A stretch of 64,000 nucleotides of DNA, from contig JAOWCC010000577.1 in the NCBI GenBank assembly GCA_030867875.1, forward strand, positions 90,687,740 to 90,751,739, read 5' to 3'. A model generated the notes under the pieces. That model made no database searches. It saw only the letters and a list, made by a program, of their open reading frames with translations, and was not told the DNA's origin. The DNA comes from Actinernus sp. WN-2022 (Eukaryota > Cnidaria > Anthozoa > Actiniaria > Actinernidae). How positions within the stretch are numbered: the stretch's first letter is position 1; each line of letters starts with the position of its first letter. The translations under genes were made by a program, and so were the position numbers. Of this stretch, positions 35,801 to 47,800 are shown in pieces.

Positions 35801-38800
35801 ATCAAGATCGAACTTCTCTTTAAAATATCACAACAAAGTGAAGCAGGCAGATTTGTTTTAATTTGATGTCACACCAAATATCTTAAATGACACTACAAGA
35901 AATGTATGAAGATCCTTTAGGAGAATTTGGATGTTACTTTAATGCCACCTACTCGTCCAAAAGGTTTCCCTCTCGCAAAGCCTTGAATGGGTAAAATATT
36001 ATGGTGACGATGCCACCGTATCCTAGAAAAAAAAATTAAACACAATTTAATGCACGTACGTATTAATTAAATGCAATAAAATAGCTCAGGTAGGATAAAG
36101 GCACGGGTCTTCACATGTCACGCGATCACCCTACATCACTCAGAAATAAACCATTCTTAAATATTTAGCAATATGGCTGCTATAAGACAATTATTATCTT
36201 AAGGGTACGCTATAAACTAAATTTGACCACCCCTTATAACTTTTTAGCCATGCCTTAATCTGCCTGAGAGGAAACAAATATTTAACGAAAGCGGCAAGCG
36301 CTTTGCATCAGGTTGGCGTTAAAGACTAGTTGTATACGTCCCATCCCCGTAATTGTTAGAGATAACTTAAAAATATTACTAGACATACATGTTCATACCC
36401 TTATTCATTATCATTTTTAAAAAGCTATGATTTTGCTAGCCTGAGAAGGCAGCCATCATTTCTGCTCGGTCCGGAAACCATTAGCCTGCTATGCAGACGT
36501 ATTTTTTCACTCTCATAAATTCGAAGAAAGAAGTAACGTCTCAGAACGGTGGTCTTTCTTATAGACCCTATGCATAAGTCCTGGTAACTAGCATGTCAAC
36601 GAGGCCGGTAGGTCCTCTGGAATGTTGAAATTGAAGCGCCCGGGGAGATTGTGAAATGCACTGAACGTGTTCAGTGAAACAATGCCGTTAATTTGCTATG
36701 CGCCTGGCTGATTGTACTATAAAGAAAAATAAAGGATAAATGAGGACAGATTAACAACATTTTTCAACTAAACAATCATTTTCAACACGTTTCACACCTC
36801 CTGCTAGTATTTCAACTTCAACATTCCAGAGGACCTACCGGCCTCTTTTTCGTGTTGTGACCGAGGGAGTTATGCATAGCGTGTATAAGCTGACTGAAAC
36901 ATATATTTGATAGTCTGCAAAGCTACAACTTTTTCAAAAAAAATTGAAATGAAGCGAAGATTTGAAATAGGCCTGAAACTCTTGAATTCATCAGTGTACA
37001 ACGATAATTTTGACGCAGATAGCAGATTGTTAAAGTGCCTATGAACAATTATAATTTAAAAAAACTGGAGACCCATTTCATTAATCAACGTTGACGTAAA
37101 AATAGGCTCAAAGGTAATTGCAAAAAGATTAGAAAAGGTCCTTCCAAAAATTATAAACTTTAATCAGAATGCATTTGTAAAAGGTCGTACCATTTTCGAC
37201 GCGGCAAGAACAATAGATGATTTACTATCCTTTACAAAAGCAAAATAATCATATCAACTCGCTTTTGACTACGATTGATTTTGAAAAAGCTTTTGACTCA
37301 GTTAATCGACTTTTTCTGAGAAAAACTCTACAAACTTTCAATTTCGGACCGTCCCTCATTGCTTGGATTGATACATTTTACAAGAACATTACAAGTAGTG
37401 TTATGAATAATGGTTTTGCCACTCCCTTTTTCGAGGTCACAAAAGGAGTTCGCCAAGGCAATCCTCTATCCCCGTATCTATTTACACTTGTCTTAGAGAC
37501 TTTAGCAATCTGCATTAGAAATGAAAGAAGCATTAGGGAATAACATTGGATGACCATTATCTTAGAGATAAGGAATCTTATTCATCTTTGATGACTATAT
37601 CATTCGAGAATTCGGCCTGTATTCTGGTTTGAAATTAAATGAAGATAAAACGGAGATTTCTTGCCTTGGTTCGATGCAAATCTTGCCAGAAGAATTGGGA
37701 GTTAAAGAAATCAAATCAGCGGTGAAAATACTTGGGATTTATTTTACTTACGATCAAGCTCTCTCAAATAATCTTAATTCTGATTATATAATTAATTCGT
37801 TAAAAAGCATTTTAAGAGGATGGAAATGGAGAGGTCTTACTCTAACAGGGAAAATACAAATAATCAAAACATTTGCCATTCCGAAAATATTGTATCCTTT
37901 AGCTCATAAATCATGTGATAAGAGCTTTATTAAGGAAATAAATCTAATTTTATATGAGTTTATTTGGAAAGGTAAAGATAAGGTAAAGAGACTTGCACTA
38001 GTAAACACCATTAAAAATAAATGGAGGTTTAGCGATGCCACATATTGAATCGTTTATAGAAACGCAAAGAATTATATGCGTTAAAAGGTTTTTACAAGAT
38101 GAACCGGGTTTCTGGAAAATCGTTCTTAATCACTATCTAAAAAAAGGCGGTGGTAATTTTTTATTTCATTGTAACTTTGAGTACTCTAAACTCCACTATA
38201 GACTTGCCTAAATACTACAAAAAATGTTTGATATCCTGGTCTAAGTTAAATAATGAAGAGCCTTTACATGTTGAAGATTTTTCAAACCAGATATTCTGGA
38301 ATAATAGATTTATTTGTGTCAACAAAAAAATCCGTTTATAATAATAATCTAAAGTGCAAAGGCTTCGTTAAAATTAGCGATCTGTTTGATGAGCATAGAT
38401 TGAAATTAAGATTTAATTTGGCAAATCGTAGTGCTAATGAATTATTTTATTTGATGATGCTCTTCCAACTAAATTTTTTAAAAAAGAGTTAAAATCAAAT
38501 CGTCAAATTTACTTGTTTACAGAACCTATGCAGCCTTTAGATATTTATCTAACAAACAATAACGAAACCTTTCTGATAAGTAAAGTATCTTCAAAAATAA
38601 TTTACAAATGTTTTGTAAATTGTAAGTCTACTCTCCCCACTGCTAAACTCTATTTCGATTCTCGTTATGCCCACGCAAATATGGCGCTCGACTGGAAAAA
38701 CATATACTTAATTCCTTTTAACTGTGTTTTAGATACTAAAACAAGAGAATTTCAATTTAAGCTCCTGAACCGCATTTTGTACACAAATTCATCTCTTTAT

Positions 38801-41800
38801 AAGTTTGGTAAAATAGAGTCTCCTCTCTGTTCTTTTTGTCATTCGGAAGAGGAAACGGTTGAACACCTATTCTTTCACTGTATATTTGTTGAGCGTCTTT
38901 GGCAATCAGTATATTTCATTTTTTACGGAAGCACAATCTTGTTTTGAATCCTTTTTCTGAACAAGTGGTTATATTAGGAGTTAGAAACTTATCTGATTAT
39001 TATCACTTGGTAAACCACGTTATCTTGTTAGCAAAGAGATTTGTTTATAAATGTAAATTCAAGGGAGTGCCTCCAACATTCTCGGCCTTTAGTAATAAAA
39101 TTAAATTTGTGTATGACATAGAATTATTTATCGCCAGGGTGAATGATAGATTAACCTTCCATTTCGATAAATGGAATAAACTTCTTCCTTTCTTGTTTAC
39201 TAAACGTAGTGATGACACCGTAACCAGTTTGAATCATTAATCTGCTGTTATATTAGTAGTAAGCGTCTTGCTCTGTATACCTTCTTGATTTTGAATGTAT
39301 TTATTATTATTATATTTTTTCTTTCTTTTAATATATATATTGTAATGTTAAAAAAAAGAAATATTCGTGTAATTTATTTGTTTAATATAAAATAAATATG
39401 TGAAAACATTTATTTATTTATTTTAGATATCAATTATATACCAAGTGAACAGTAGAATGGTACAATATATCTTGCTTTGAATCCTGTGTCGCTGAGTTAA
39501 GGAGGTTTTGATATCCAAAATGCTAATTACATGACGTCAGGGGAGGCACCAATTATTATACAATTTTTCATGTTACAATTAAACACAGTTTTCAAATTAT
39601 CAGTGTTGAAATAAAATGATGTTAGAAATTTGTTTTCCTGTATCAGTAGAAACGCCCATTCACTAAGAAGTGATTGCAGATACCTCCCCTGACGTCATGT
39701 AATTAGCATTTTGGATATTAAAACCTCCTTAACTCAGCTTCACAGCATTCAAAGCAAAATATATTTTACCATTCTACTATTCACTTGATTTAGAATTGAT
39801 ATCTAAATATATTTTTTTAATTCATAGGCACTTTAACAACATCACATTGCTGGTCATATCTTTGACGATCATTTGAATGAATAGTAGAATGCCAGCACCT
39901 TTTCTAATCGCCTTCTCTTTCTTTTCTCGTCTTTTATAGCCTCTGTATACAGCATCCAGATACAGCTAAAGCATATACATGTTAGATCATCCGCACAAAG
40001 AGTTCTGGTAGTTTAGCATGTGACGTCATCGGCGTGCAAATGTCCTATACGTATACGATTATATCGTACCTTTTATCTGCTGTTCTTTGAAAATGTCCCC
40101 AGGGATGTGCAGAGACCCATTATCGACGTCCAATCGTCCGTATTCGTAACCTTCAAATGTAGCCATGTTAACAGAGGAGATGCTTAAAACTGAAGTTTAG
40201 AGAAACAAAAAAAACGTGTCATATATTTAAAGCATCACGTTGTACAGCTAATAAGAACATCCAGAAGTCCATAACAAGTAGTCTCGATATCTCATATGTT
40301 AATTGGCCGATCGGTTTAAGGTATAATATACTTTTAGAAAACAATTCTCGCTCAATCGATATCCAAGCGTATTGCACCTAATTTCACAAGCAGCTCTGAT
40401 TGGTCTAAAACATGAAAGCCTTTGTTCTAAATAGTTTGAGCGCCGTACTAAAAATGTATTACACCGTAAACTGATGGGCCGCGCTTCATTGCGTATTGAG
40501 ACTTCTGGTACATCCAAAACAATGGAAATATCACGAAAATCCTCCGCATGCACACCACGGCAAAATGCTTGGCGCATGCGTTTTTGACTGGAGTGAGTTA
40601 GCGCGCGCCACTTCACCGCCCAAACTGAAAGAAAATAAAGGTAACCACTTCTGTTTTTAATTTTAGCTTCGTCAAAAACAACAAAACTACTTTAAAGCTC
40701 ATGCCCGGTTCAAACGTCCAATTCTGTCGTGTCGAATGCAATTGAAACAAAGGATCAGCGACTATAATTAAGCGGCTTCTTTTGGCCTAATTCCATTCGT
40801 CAAGGCCTAAATTTGACGTTTAAATCGGACTTGAGGCTACTTTAACAGGTTTAGGTTTTCTAATTCACTGTGAGTTTACTAAGTTCAAAAATTATTTACT
40901 TAAAAAGTTTAAGCTCTCTGAATCTTTCCCAAATCTGTATTTCACAATCTCCTCCCAGAGCCTGCATTTTTATTGGCCAGCGGAGCATAACATTTGGCGC
41001 GCGGTGTAACCCACCCATCTTTCAAAAAGAACAAAAAAACGGGTTCCCTGTGGCAATTAAAAAATCACACCTTTTGGATGTTGTATCGAAACCCTTCCCG
41101 AAAATATTTTAGTTTCTTTTTAAATTATTCTATCAATGTCTTTTTACCAATATTTCCTGTATTTATCTGCAGTGTCCTATTAATAGAGAGATTCTTCATA
41201 TGTTCTGCAACTTCGATGGAGTAGCTTTCTAGAGAGTTCAAGACTTGAAATCCTGTAGAATTCTAATTCAAAAGCAAAGATTCCTTTAAGTATATTGTTT
41301 ATCCATACCATGCAATAATCATACTAGTTTTTAACAGTTGTTTAACAGTTGCTAAACGTATCACGAAATGACCTATTGTTCATTTTCCATTTTGGAGTAC
41401 AATAACGCCCTGGCCAAGCGGACTCGAAAGTTAATGCAAGTTCCCGACTTGCGTTTTGCTTACCCGCCCACTTGCATAGATTTGCGATGACTTGCATTAA
41501 CTTGCATTGATTATGATCCAGCTCAAGTTTGCACATAAGTAGACGAACGTTTTTCACCGTTTAGCCACTAGCGCAAGTTGACTGAAGTCGAATCGAAATT
41601 GGTAAAGACACGCATTTACACAGGAAGCCCACATGTAAGACTGGCCTGGAAAGGGGCGGAGCGCTCTCGTGTTGCTTGAAGAACCTAGATCACGAAAATT
41701 CAAACCACAACTTAACCGTTTCCCCAGAGATCGCACGTGCGTATAGAGTAAAGCCCCGGTCAAACGAGCATGAAAGCGCATGCGCGGAGTCGATGATAAT

Positions 41801-44800
41801 TCAAACTCATTCAAACTCACCACTCATGCGCTGTCATCGAATTTGAACCTGTTCAAATTTTCATGAGAGATGATGAGAGTTTTCTTCAACTCTCAATCAC
41901 TCTCCTGCGAATTTGTCCGGGCTGCATGATACTCAAGGAGAGTTGAAGAACATTATCATTCAAATCTCATGCGCTATCATGCTTGTTTACTGGGGCTTAA
42001 GAAGAAAAGGAACAAGGTAGGAAACACTATGCGCGCGCGCGATCTCTGAAGTAGTGTTTTGAATTTTAGTCAAGCGCGCTGCTTTCCAAGCCAGTCTTAG
42101 ATGTGGGCTCCCTGTGGCATTTATCAATGAGATTGGGGATTTTAACTAAACAGTATGAAAATGATTTTTACCGCTAAACTTGCGTTAATTTGCGAGTCCG
42201 TTTCGCAACCTGTCCGTAAGTCTGAGTGTAAGTTTTAAGTATATATACTTGCGTTGAGTTGTGTCGATTTGCATTTGGGCAAGTCTTAATCACTGAGCAT
42301 GTTTTAATCCGTCGGTCTATTTTCGTTGAATGCGCGGAGACTCAAAGCTTACTAACGCTTGTCAGGAGCCCATAACTAGGAGCGGTCATATCTTCTGTAC
42401 AGCTGTCACGGCGTTTTCACAAGTTGGGATATTTTTAGATTATTTTTCCCCCCCAATTAGTGGGTTGCACCAGTGGTGGAACAAAATATGCCTCATTAGG
42501 CACTTTTGTTATACCAAACAACATGGCTGCTATGCTTCTGTAATTCTATTCGCTTAGGAATGATTGCAACCCAATAATAGCGGGAAACCGTTCTAAAAAT
42601 AACCTAACTTGTGAAAACTGTGACATGCGGTATGAACGCTCCTGGTTATGGGCTCCTGCATTTGTTTATTAATAAAATGACTATATAGCCCCAGAGCAGG
42701 ATCAGGGATAGATTTACATTTGATAAATTTATACTCCCCTTCAATCTCCTCCACCGTGGAGTAATTAATTTGGATATATACGCAGTCAGAAAGTTTCCGG
42801 AATATTGTGGTCCGCTGACTCGTAAGAAAACATTTTGTCTAACAGAGCTTATGAGGATTAAAAATAAACCACACGAAAGAAGCATTGTTTGCCAAAATAG
42901 AAATTCATTTTCTTGATACGAAATAATAGGTCTTTTGCAGGAATGCAATCACGTGGTTGTACTGTTGGCAAACAAATATGACTTCATTTATTTAAATGCA
43001 TAGACCCTTTGCACGTGACGTCATAGCCGCCATGTTGGTGTACAGTTAACAATAGATTCTTCGTTAGCTTCTTTTGTTCTGTACACCAACATGGCCGCCA
43101 TGCCCTTTGTCATTTGAATCTCTGGGGATATATTGAGTGCAAACTATCTATCAGTACGAGATCGGTAGTGTCATTAGCAAAACCTGTTTGTAAATGATAT
43201 TTTCCACCTATTTTCTAAATCAGGGCCGGGTTGTTCAAAGCCCGATTAGTGTTAATCCTGGATTAACTCTGCACAAAACCTATTAGTTGTCATGGAAATT
43301 AACCCTGGATTAGCACTAATCGGGCTTTGAACAACCCGGCCCAGCTTGCTAAAGTTTATTTGTTATCCAGTAAAGCCTTTCGAATGGGATCATGACAGCA
43401 TTTCTTTGGTTCAGTGAAGTGATCAGTACGTTACTGTTTCCTGCAAAAGGCCTATTGCTGTGTGAGTAAAGTGAACAAATTCCAATCTTTCTATCTACGA
43501 GAGATCAAGAACGCTGTGCACAGGACAGCATATGTCTACATCTCGTTAATGAATTCCCTTTCTGGTATCTAACAGTTTAATTTTATGTTTACATTATTTA
43601 CCCACTTTTACCTAATCATAATAAGACCAAAGTCTGTATTATCAGCCGAAGCCGCAGACTAAAGTTGATAACACAGACTGAGATATTGATAATTTCGCCA
43701 TTATGTGAACAGAATCCAATTCTTGTTTTATTATTCAGTTTCTAAACTTCTTTAAAATGGTTTGGCAGAGAATACTAGCTGAGAATTACGTGCGCGCGCA
43801 CCATATAGTTAAAACTACGTCCGCCGCTATCGTAAATTCGCACGTAACTCTCAGCCAATAAGAATCGAGATCGTGACTAAAATGAATAGTAATAAATGAG
43901 CCATAACCTTCGTACACGCAAGGTATTTAGTTTCAGTTTATTGCTTTATTTCTTGATTTAACAAAATATTATTTATAGAACTGGTGACGTAATGCAGTTC
44001 TATAAGTGTTCCAGTTGAATAACCAAGAGTTATGTAAGTGTTCCAGTTCAATAATCAAGGGTTATGTAAGTGTTCTAGTTCAGTAGGCACTCATTATCCC
44101 CTCACTCCCCTGAAATATTCAAACCAACTCCCAACGTTTAGCCTTCAAATGTAAAAATAATAATTATGTAATTGAATAAAATCATTCATAATTTGATTTA
44201 CTAAAATAACTTTTACCTAGCTATATTATTGTTTGACCTTTCAGTATCGCGCCTCCTGGTTAAGCGCCGGTCTGTTGTGCGGGAGGCCATGGAAATGCCA
44301 CTGATTAATCCGTTATTATTATTATTACGACCCCCAGTGTTTTAGTGGCTGGGTATTCTAAAGTTACGCCTTCATTCGAGTAGATTGACAGCCCTGGAGC
44401 GCCCTGGAATATTTTTACATCCATTTCATCGTCGAATATGACGTAATCTGGCTGGAATACTAGATTCAGGAAACTCTTGTTTCTCCTTTGATGTTTTTGG
44501 CTTTCGAAATCGCGCCATCTCAGGTAAGAAGAGATCAACCTCACCCCATAAACTCAACTACATCCGAGAACACGTAACTGACTGAACTAGAAAAAAATTA
44601 AATGCAAATCTGTTTTGAACTAGAAATCATAGATAAAAACATTGTTGTTTTAAAATACAAATTATAAGGAATTCTTCCGGATTATTATTGCACTTAACTA
44701 GAACACAAGATGCCTCGATAGATTTAAAGAAATGTTACTCTCTTTTAAAGTAAATCTTGACTTATTTTGGTTATATTGCGCTTAAAGTGCACCTAACCCC

Positions 44801-47800
44801 TTTTGCGATTTTTCTACCTATGAATCTTTGAAAGGTTTTGAGTACTTCTGCGAAGAAATTTTTGGCTTACAAAGAATACTTTATGTTCTAGGCTTGTTTG
44901 AAATGGTGAAAATTTGACCTTTCCTGACCCATGACCGCGTAAGAAAAAGCCTGGGTCGATTCTGGATCTACGTCATCTAATTCATTCGACTTTGCAATAA
45001 GTTGAATAAATGTTTAGCATTTTGTCTAAAATAACTATTTTCTTTACTAACAACTCACAGACTGTATAAATTCTCTATATATCGATGTTGTTGTGATAGA
45101 AAGGCTCCACGGAGAATAATGCATTAATGAGGTAACGTAAGATCCAGAATCGACCCAGGCTTTTTCTTACGCGGTCATGGGTCAGGAAAGGTCAAATTTT
45201 CACCATTTCAAACAAGCCTAAAACATAGAATATTCTCTGAAAGCCAAACATTTCTTCGCAGAAGTACTCAAAATCTTTCAAAGATTCATTTGTATAAAAA
45301 TTGCAAAAGGGGTTAGGTGCACTTTAAATAGTTATGTAATTTACAAAATTCGAGTCCGTGTTGTATCGGAGATATAGATCCGATCCCTCATTTTGTAAAT
45401 AGTTATTTGGAAAGATGCAGAGACCGAAAACAAAATGGCAACTTAGTTTTGGTTGCTTCAGTTATTTACGGCGATAGAGTGGCCTAAGTATTTACATATT
45501 TTCTATTGTAATACAGTCGTTATTATATCGTTGCGACCTGGGCGCAATCTTTTATTCCAATATGCAGCCTTCAAACTGAACCCATAATCCTAAGACAGGC
45601 AAATCAAGTATTAATCAACATACGGTTTCGGCTTTCATCTCTTTGTCCAGGACATTGCTGTTTTGTAGTAATCTGGCAGCGCGACTGACAAACTCCTGAA
45701 ATTAAGCAACAATATCATATTTCATTGCATATCAGGTGTAATGAAAGGTGCATGTGTCGCGCAGTGGGTTAGTGCTAAAGCATGCGGTCCCGAGTTGGAT
45801 TTCTGTGTCGGGACGAAACAGCTGCACCGACATTTCTCTGATAAGAATAGCTTGTATAGCTTTGAATTCTCTTAATCGTGACCTCTTACGGGGAATGGGG
45901 ATAAAGTGTAAGTGCACCGTCTGCCTCAAGGTTGCTTTATTGTACTTTACTTTCACGTCGTTAACATATTCGAAATATAAACCTATATAACTCATAAACG
46001 TAACACTCAAATTAAGAAATGTTTACTTGATGCATAATCTATTTTGATAATAAAACATAGGGCCCCTAAGGGCAACACGTGGAAGGTCAGTGAGCTATTT
46101 TGGCATATATTAAAAATCACGTGACCGATGACTTCATCGTTACGTCATCGCCACTAAGTGATTTGTGGGGACCCAATACCACGCCTGTCCAAGTTTGAAC
46201 TGTCTAGCATTAGAAATGACGGCGATATGGGCATGTACTTAATATGTCGTGACCGATGACGTCATCGTTTCGTCATCACCACTCGGTGCTTGATAGGGAC
46301 CCACTACTAATGTATGTCCAGGTTTGAACTGTCTGGCATTTGAAATGAGGGAGAAATGGGAATGTACTTAAAATCACGTGACCGATGACGTCATCATTAC
46401 GTCATCACCACTAAGTGATTTGTGGGGACCCAATACCATGCCTGTCCAAGTTTGAACTGTCCGGCATTACAAATGAAGGAGGTATGGGCATGTACTTAAA
46501 ATCACGTGACCGATGACGTCATCGACACGTCATTACCACTAAGTGATTGATAGGGACCCACTACCATGTCTGTCCAGGTTTGAAGTGTCTGGCATTAGTG
46601 TCTGGCACCGTCAATACATCTTCTCCAGCATGACCAAATTTGGACGCGTAACATAAAACTCTATTCGGACTAATTCAGACAGTCAACGGAGAGTCCCCGA
46701 TGCACAAAGAAAAAAACGAAGTACACACCATAAAACGATGAATAAATTAGCTCGACCCACTAATTCTAATAACTCGTTCTGCGCTTGCGCGCATCCACGA
46801 GTTAAAATGAATTAATATGCATGCATGCATTTTATACGCACCTAGCTTGAACAAAAGACTCTCCTTTTGGCCTCAATTAATGAAAGTTCTTCGACATTAA
46901 TTTCTGGTCTTTATTGCAGAATAGTAGGAAAATTGACCTATATCATTATGACGTCAAATCAAAACAATCTATTGTTTAAACGCTAAGGATCACGGTCGTG
47001 GGAGGGGGACAAAACAGCAACAACACAACGGAAATCGCTATCAAATGCATTTTGTAGAACGTAGAATAGCGGTAACAGCCACCAAATACGGTAAATATTG
47101 TGGGATAAACATTGATACAGATGATATCTGGAAACCAGAGAATTCGAAGCGCTTTCAAATTGATTTCCACCAGCTCAGAGAGAGTTTCGCTTTGAGGAAT
47201 GATTAGATTATGTATATTTCCGCTACCTGTTCTCCTTCAGGACAAGAAAACAAGAAAAAAGCTCAAAGAACTTACAGCATAAAAATTGATAACGCATCAA
47301 ACAAATGAAGAAACGGATATTTTTAATACTGAGCTTTAAAATGAGACATTTCTCGTGTTTCTTTCTTCTCTAGAAGTCGAGCTCTTAAATGAAACTTGCT
47401 GTCGTCTCAACAGTCTCAACTGACTACAAGGAGAGCGGAACTGTTTGGAGTTCAAACAAGAAAAAACTCAAAGAACAGCATAAAAAGCACGTCAAAAACA
47501 AATGAAGAAACGGATGATTTTAATCTTGAGCTTTAAAAAGAGACTGTTTCTGTGTGCTCCAGAAGTCGAAGTCTAGTTGTCATCTATGAAACTAGTTGTC
47601 ATCTTTACCGGCTCAGAATCGCGAGCCGCGCTCGCCACTAGAAGTCAAACTACCAAGTTGCTGTATTGATTCGAAGTGTGAAGGAAAGAAGGCACTATTT
47701 CTTTGAACTCATAATTACTTAAATTGAAAACTGGCGTAGCCTTTATAACAAACTCAATCGAACGTCCCATGCCCAGCACACTTTTCTAGTGCGGACTTCA

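Larger units (their letters stand above)
41253..45623 (-). other. Intron region that must hold one unplaced GAIN exon (exon 6)
   Basis: Exon 5 ends in phase 0 and exon 7 begins in phase 1, so at least one exon of length 3n+1 is needed here, probably 15-35 codons of helical GAIN sequence. Its last base cannot be T, because joining to the GA of exon 7 would make TGA. Nearly all of the interval is MITE sequence. No candidate had good splice sites, correct phases and GAIN-like residues together. Confidence 0.6.

Noticed and set aside
42650..42850. Candidate exon with acceptor CTCTGTTAG and frame CFLTSQRTTIFRKLSDC
   Set aside because: Phase 0 start fits, but its only phase-1 donor ends in T and would create TGA with exon 7; sequence is not GAIN-like and runs into a MITE.
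43790..43880. Candidate exon reading SRSRFLLAESYVRIYDSGG
   Set aside because: Good acceptor, but the sequence is a palindromic repeat and the donor GTAGTT is weak.
44305..44544. Minus-strand frame as part of the GAIN domain
   Set aside because: Wrong phase, poor acceptor (CTGAG), and no GAIN pattern.
44534..44600. Candidate exon 6 reading SVSYVFSDVVEFMG
   Set aside because: It has a fine acceptor (TTTTTTCTAG) and GAIN-like composition, but needs phase 2 at both ends, which fits neither exon 5 nor exon 7.
45540..45592. Candidate exon reading DYGFSLKAAYWNKRLRP just after exon 5
   Set aside because: Phases fit, but the intron would be only about 34 bp and the donor GTCGCA is poor.
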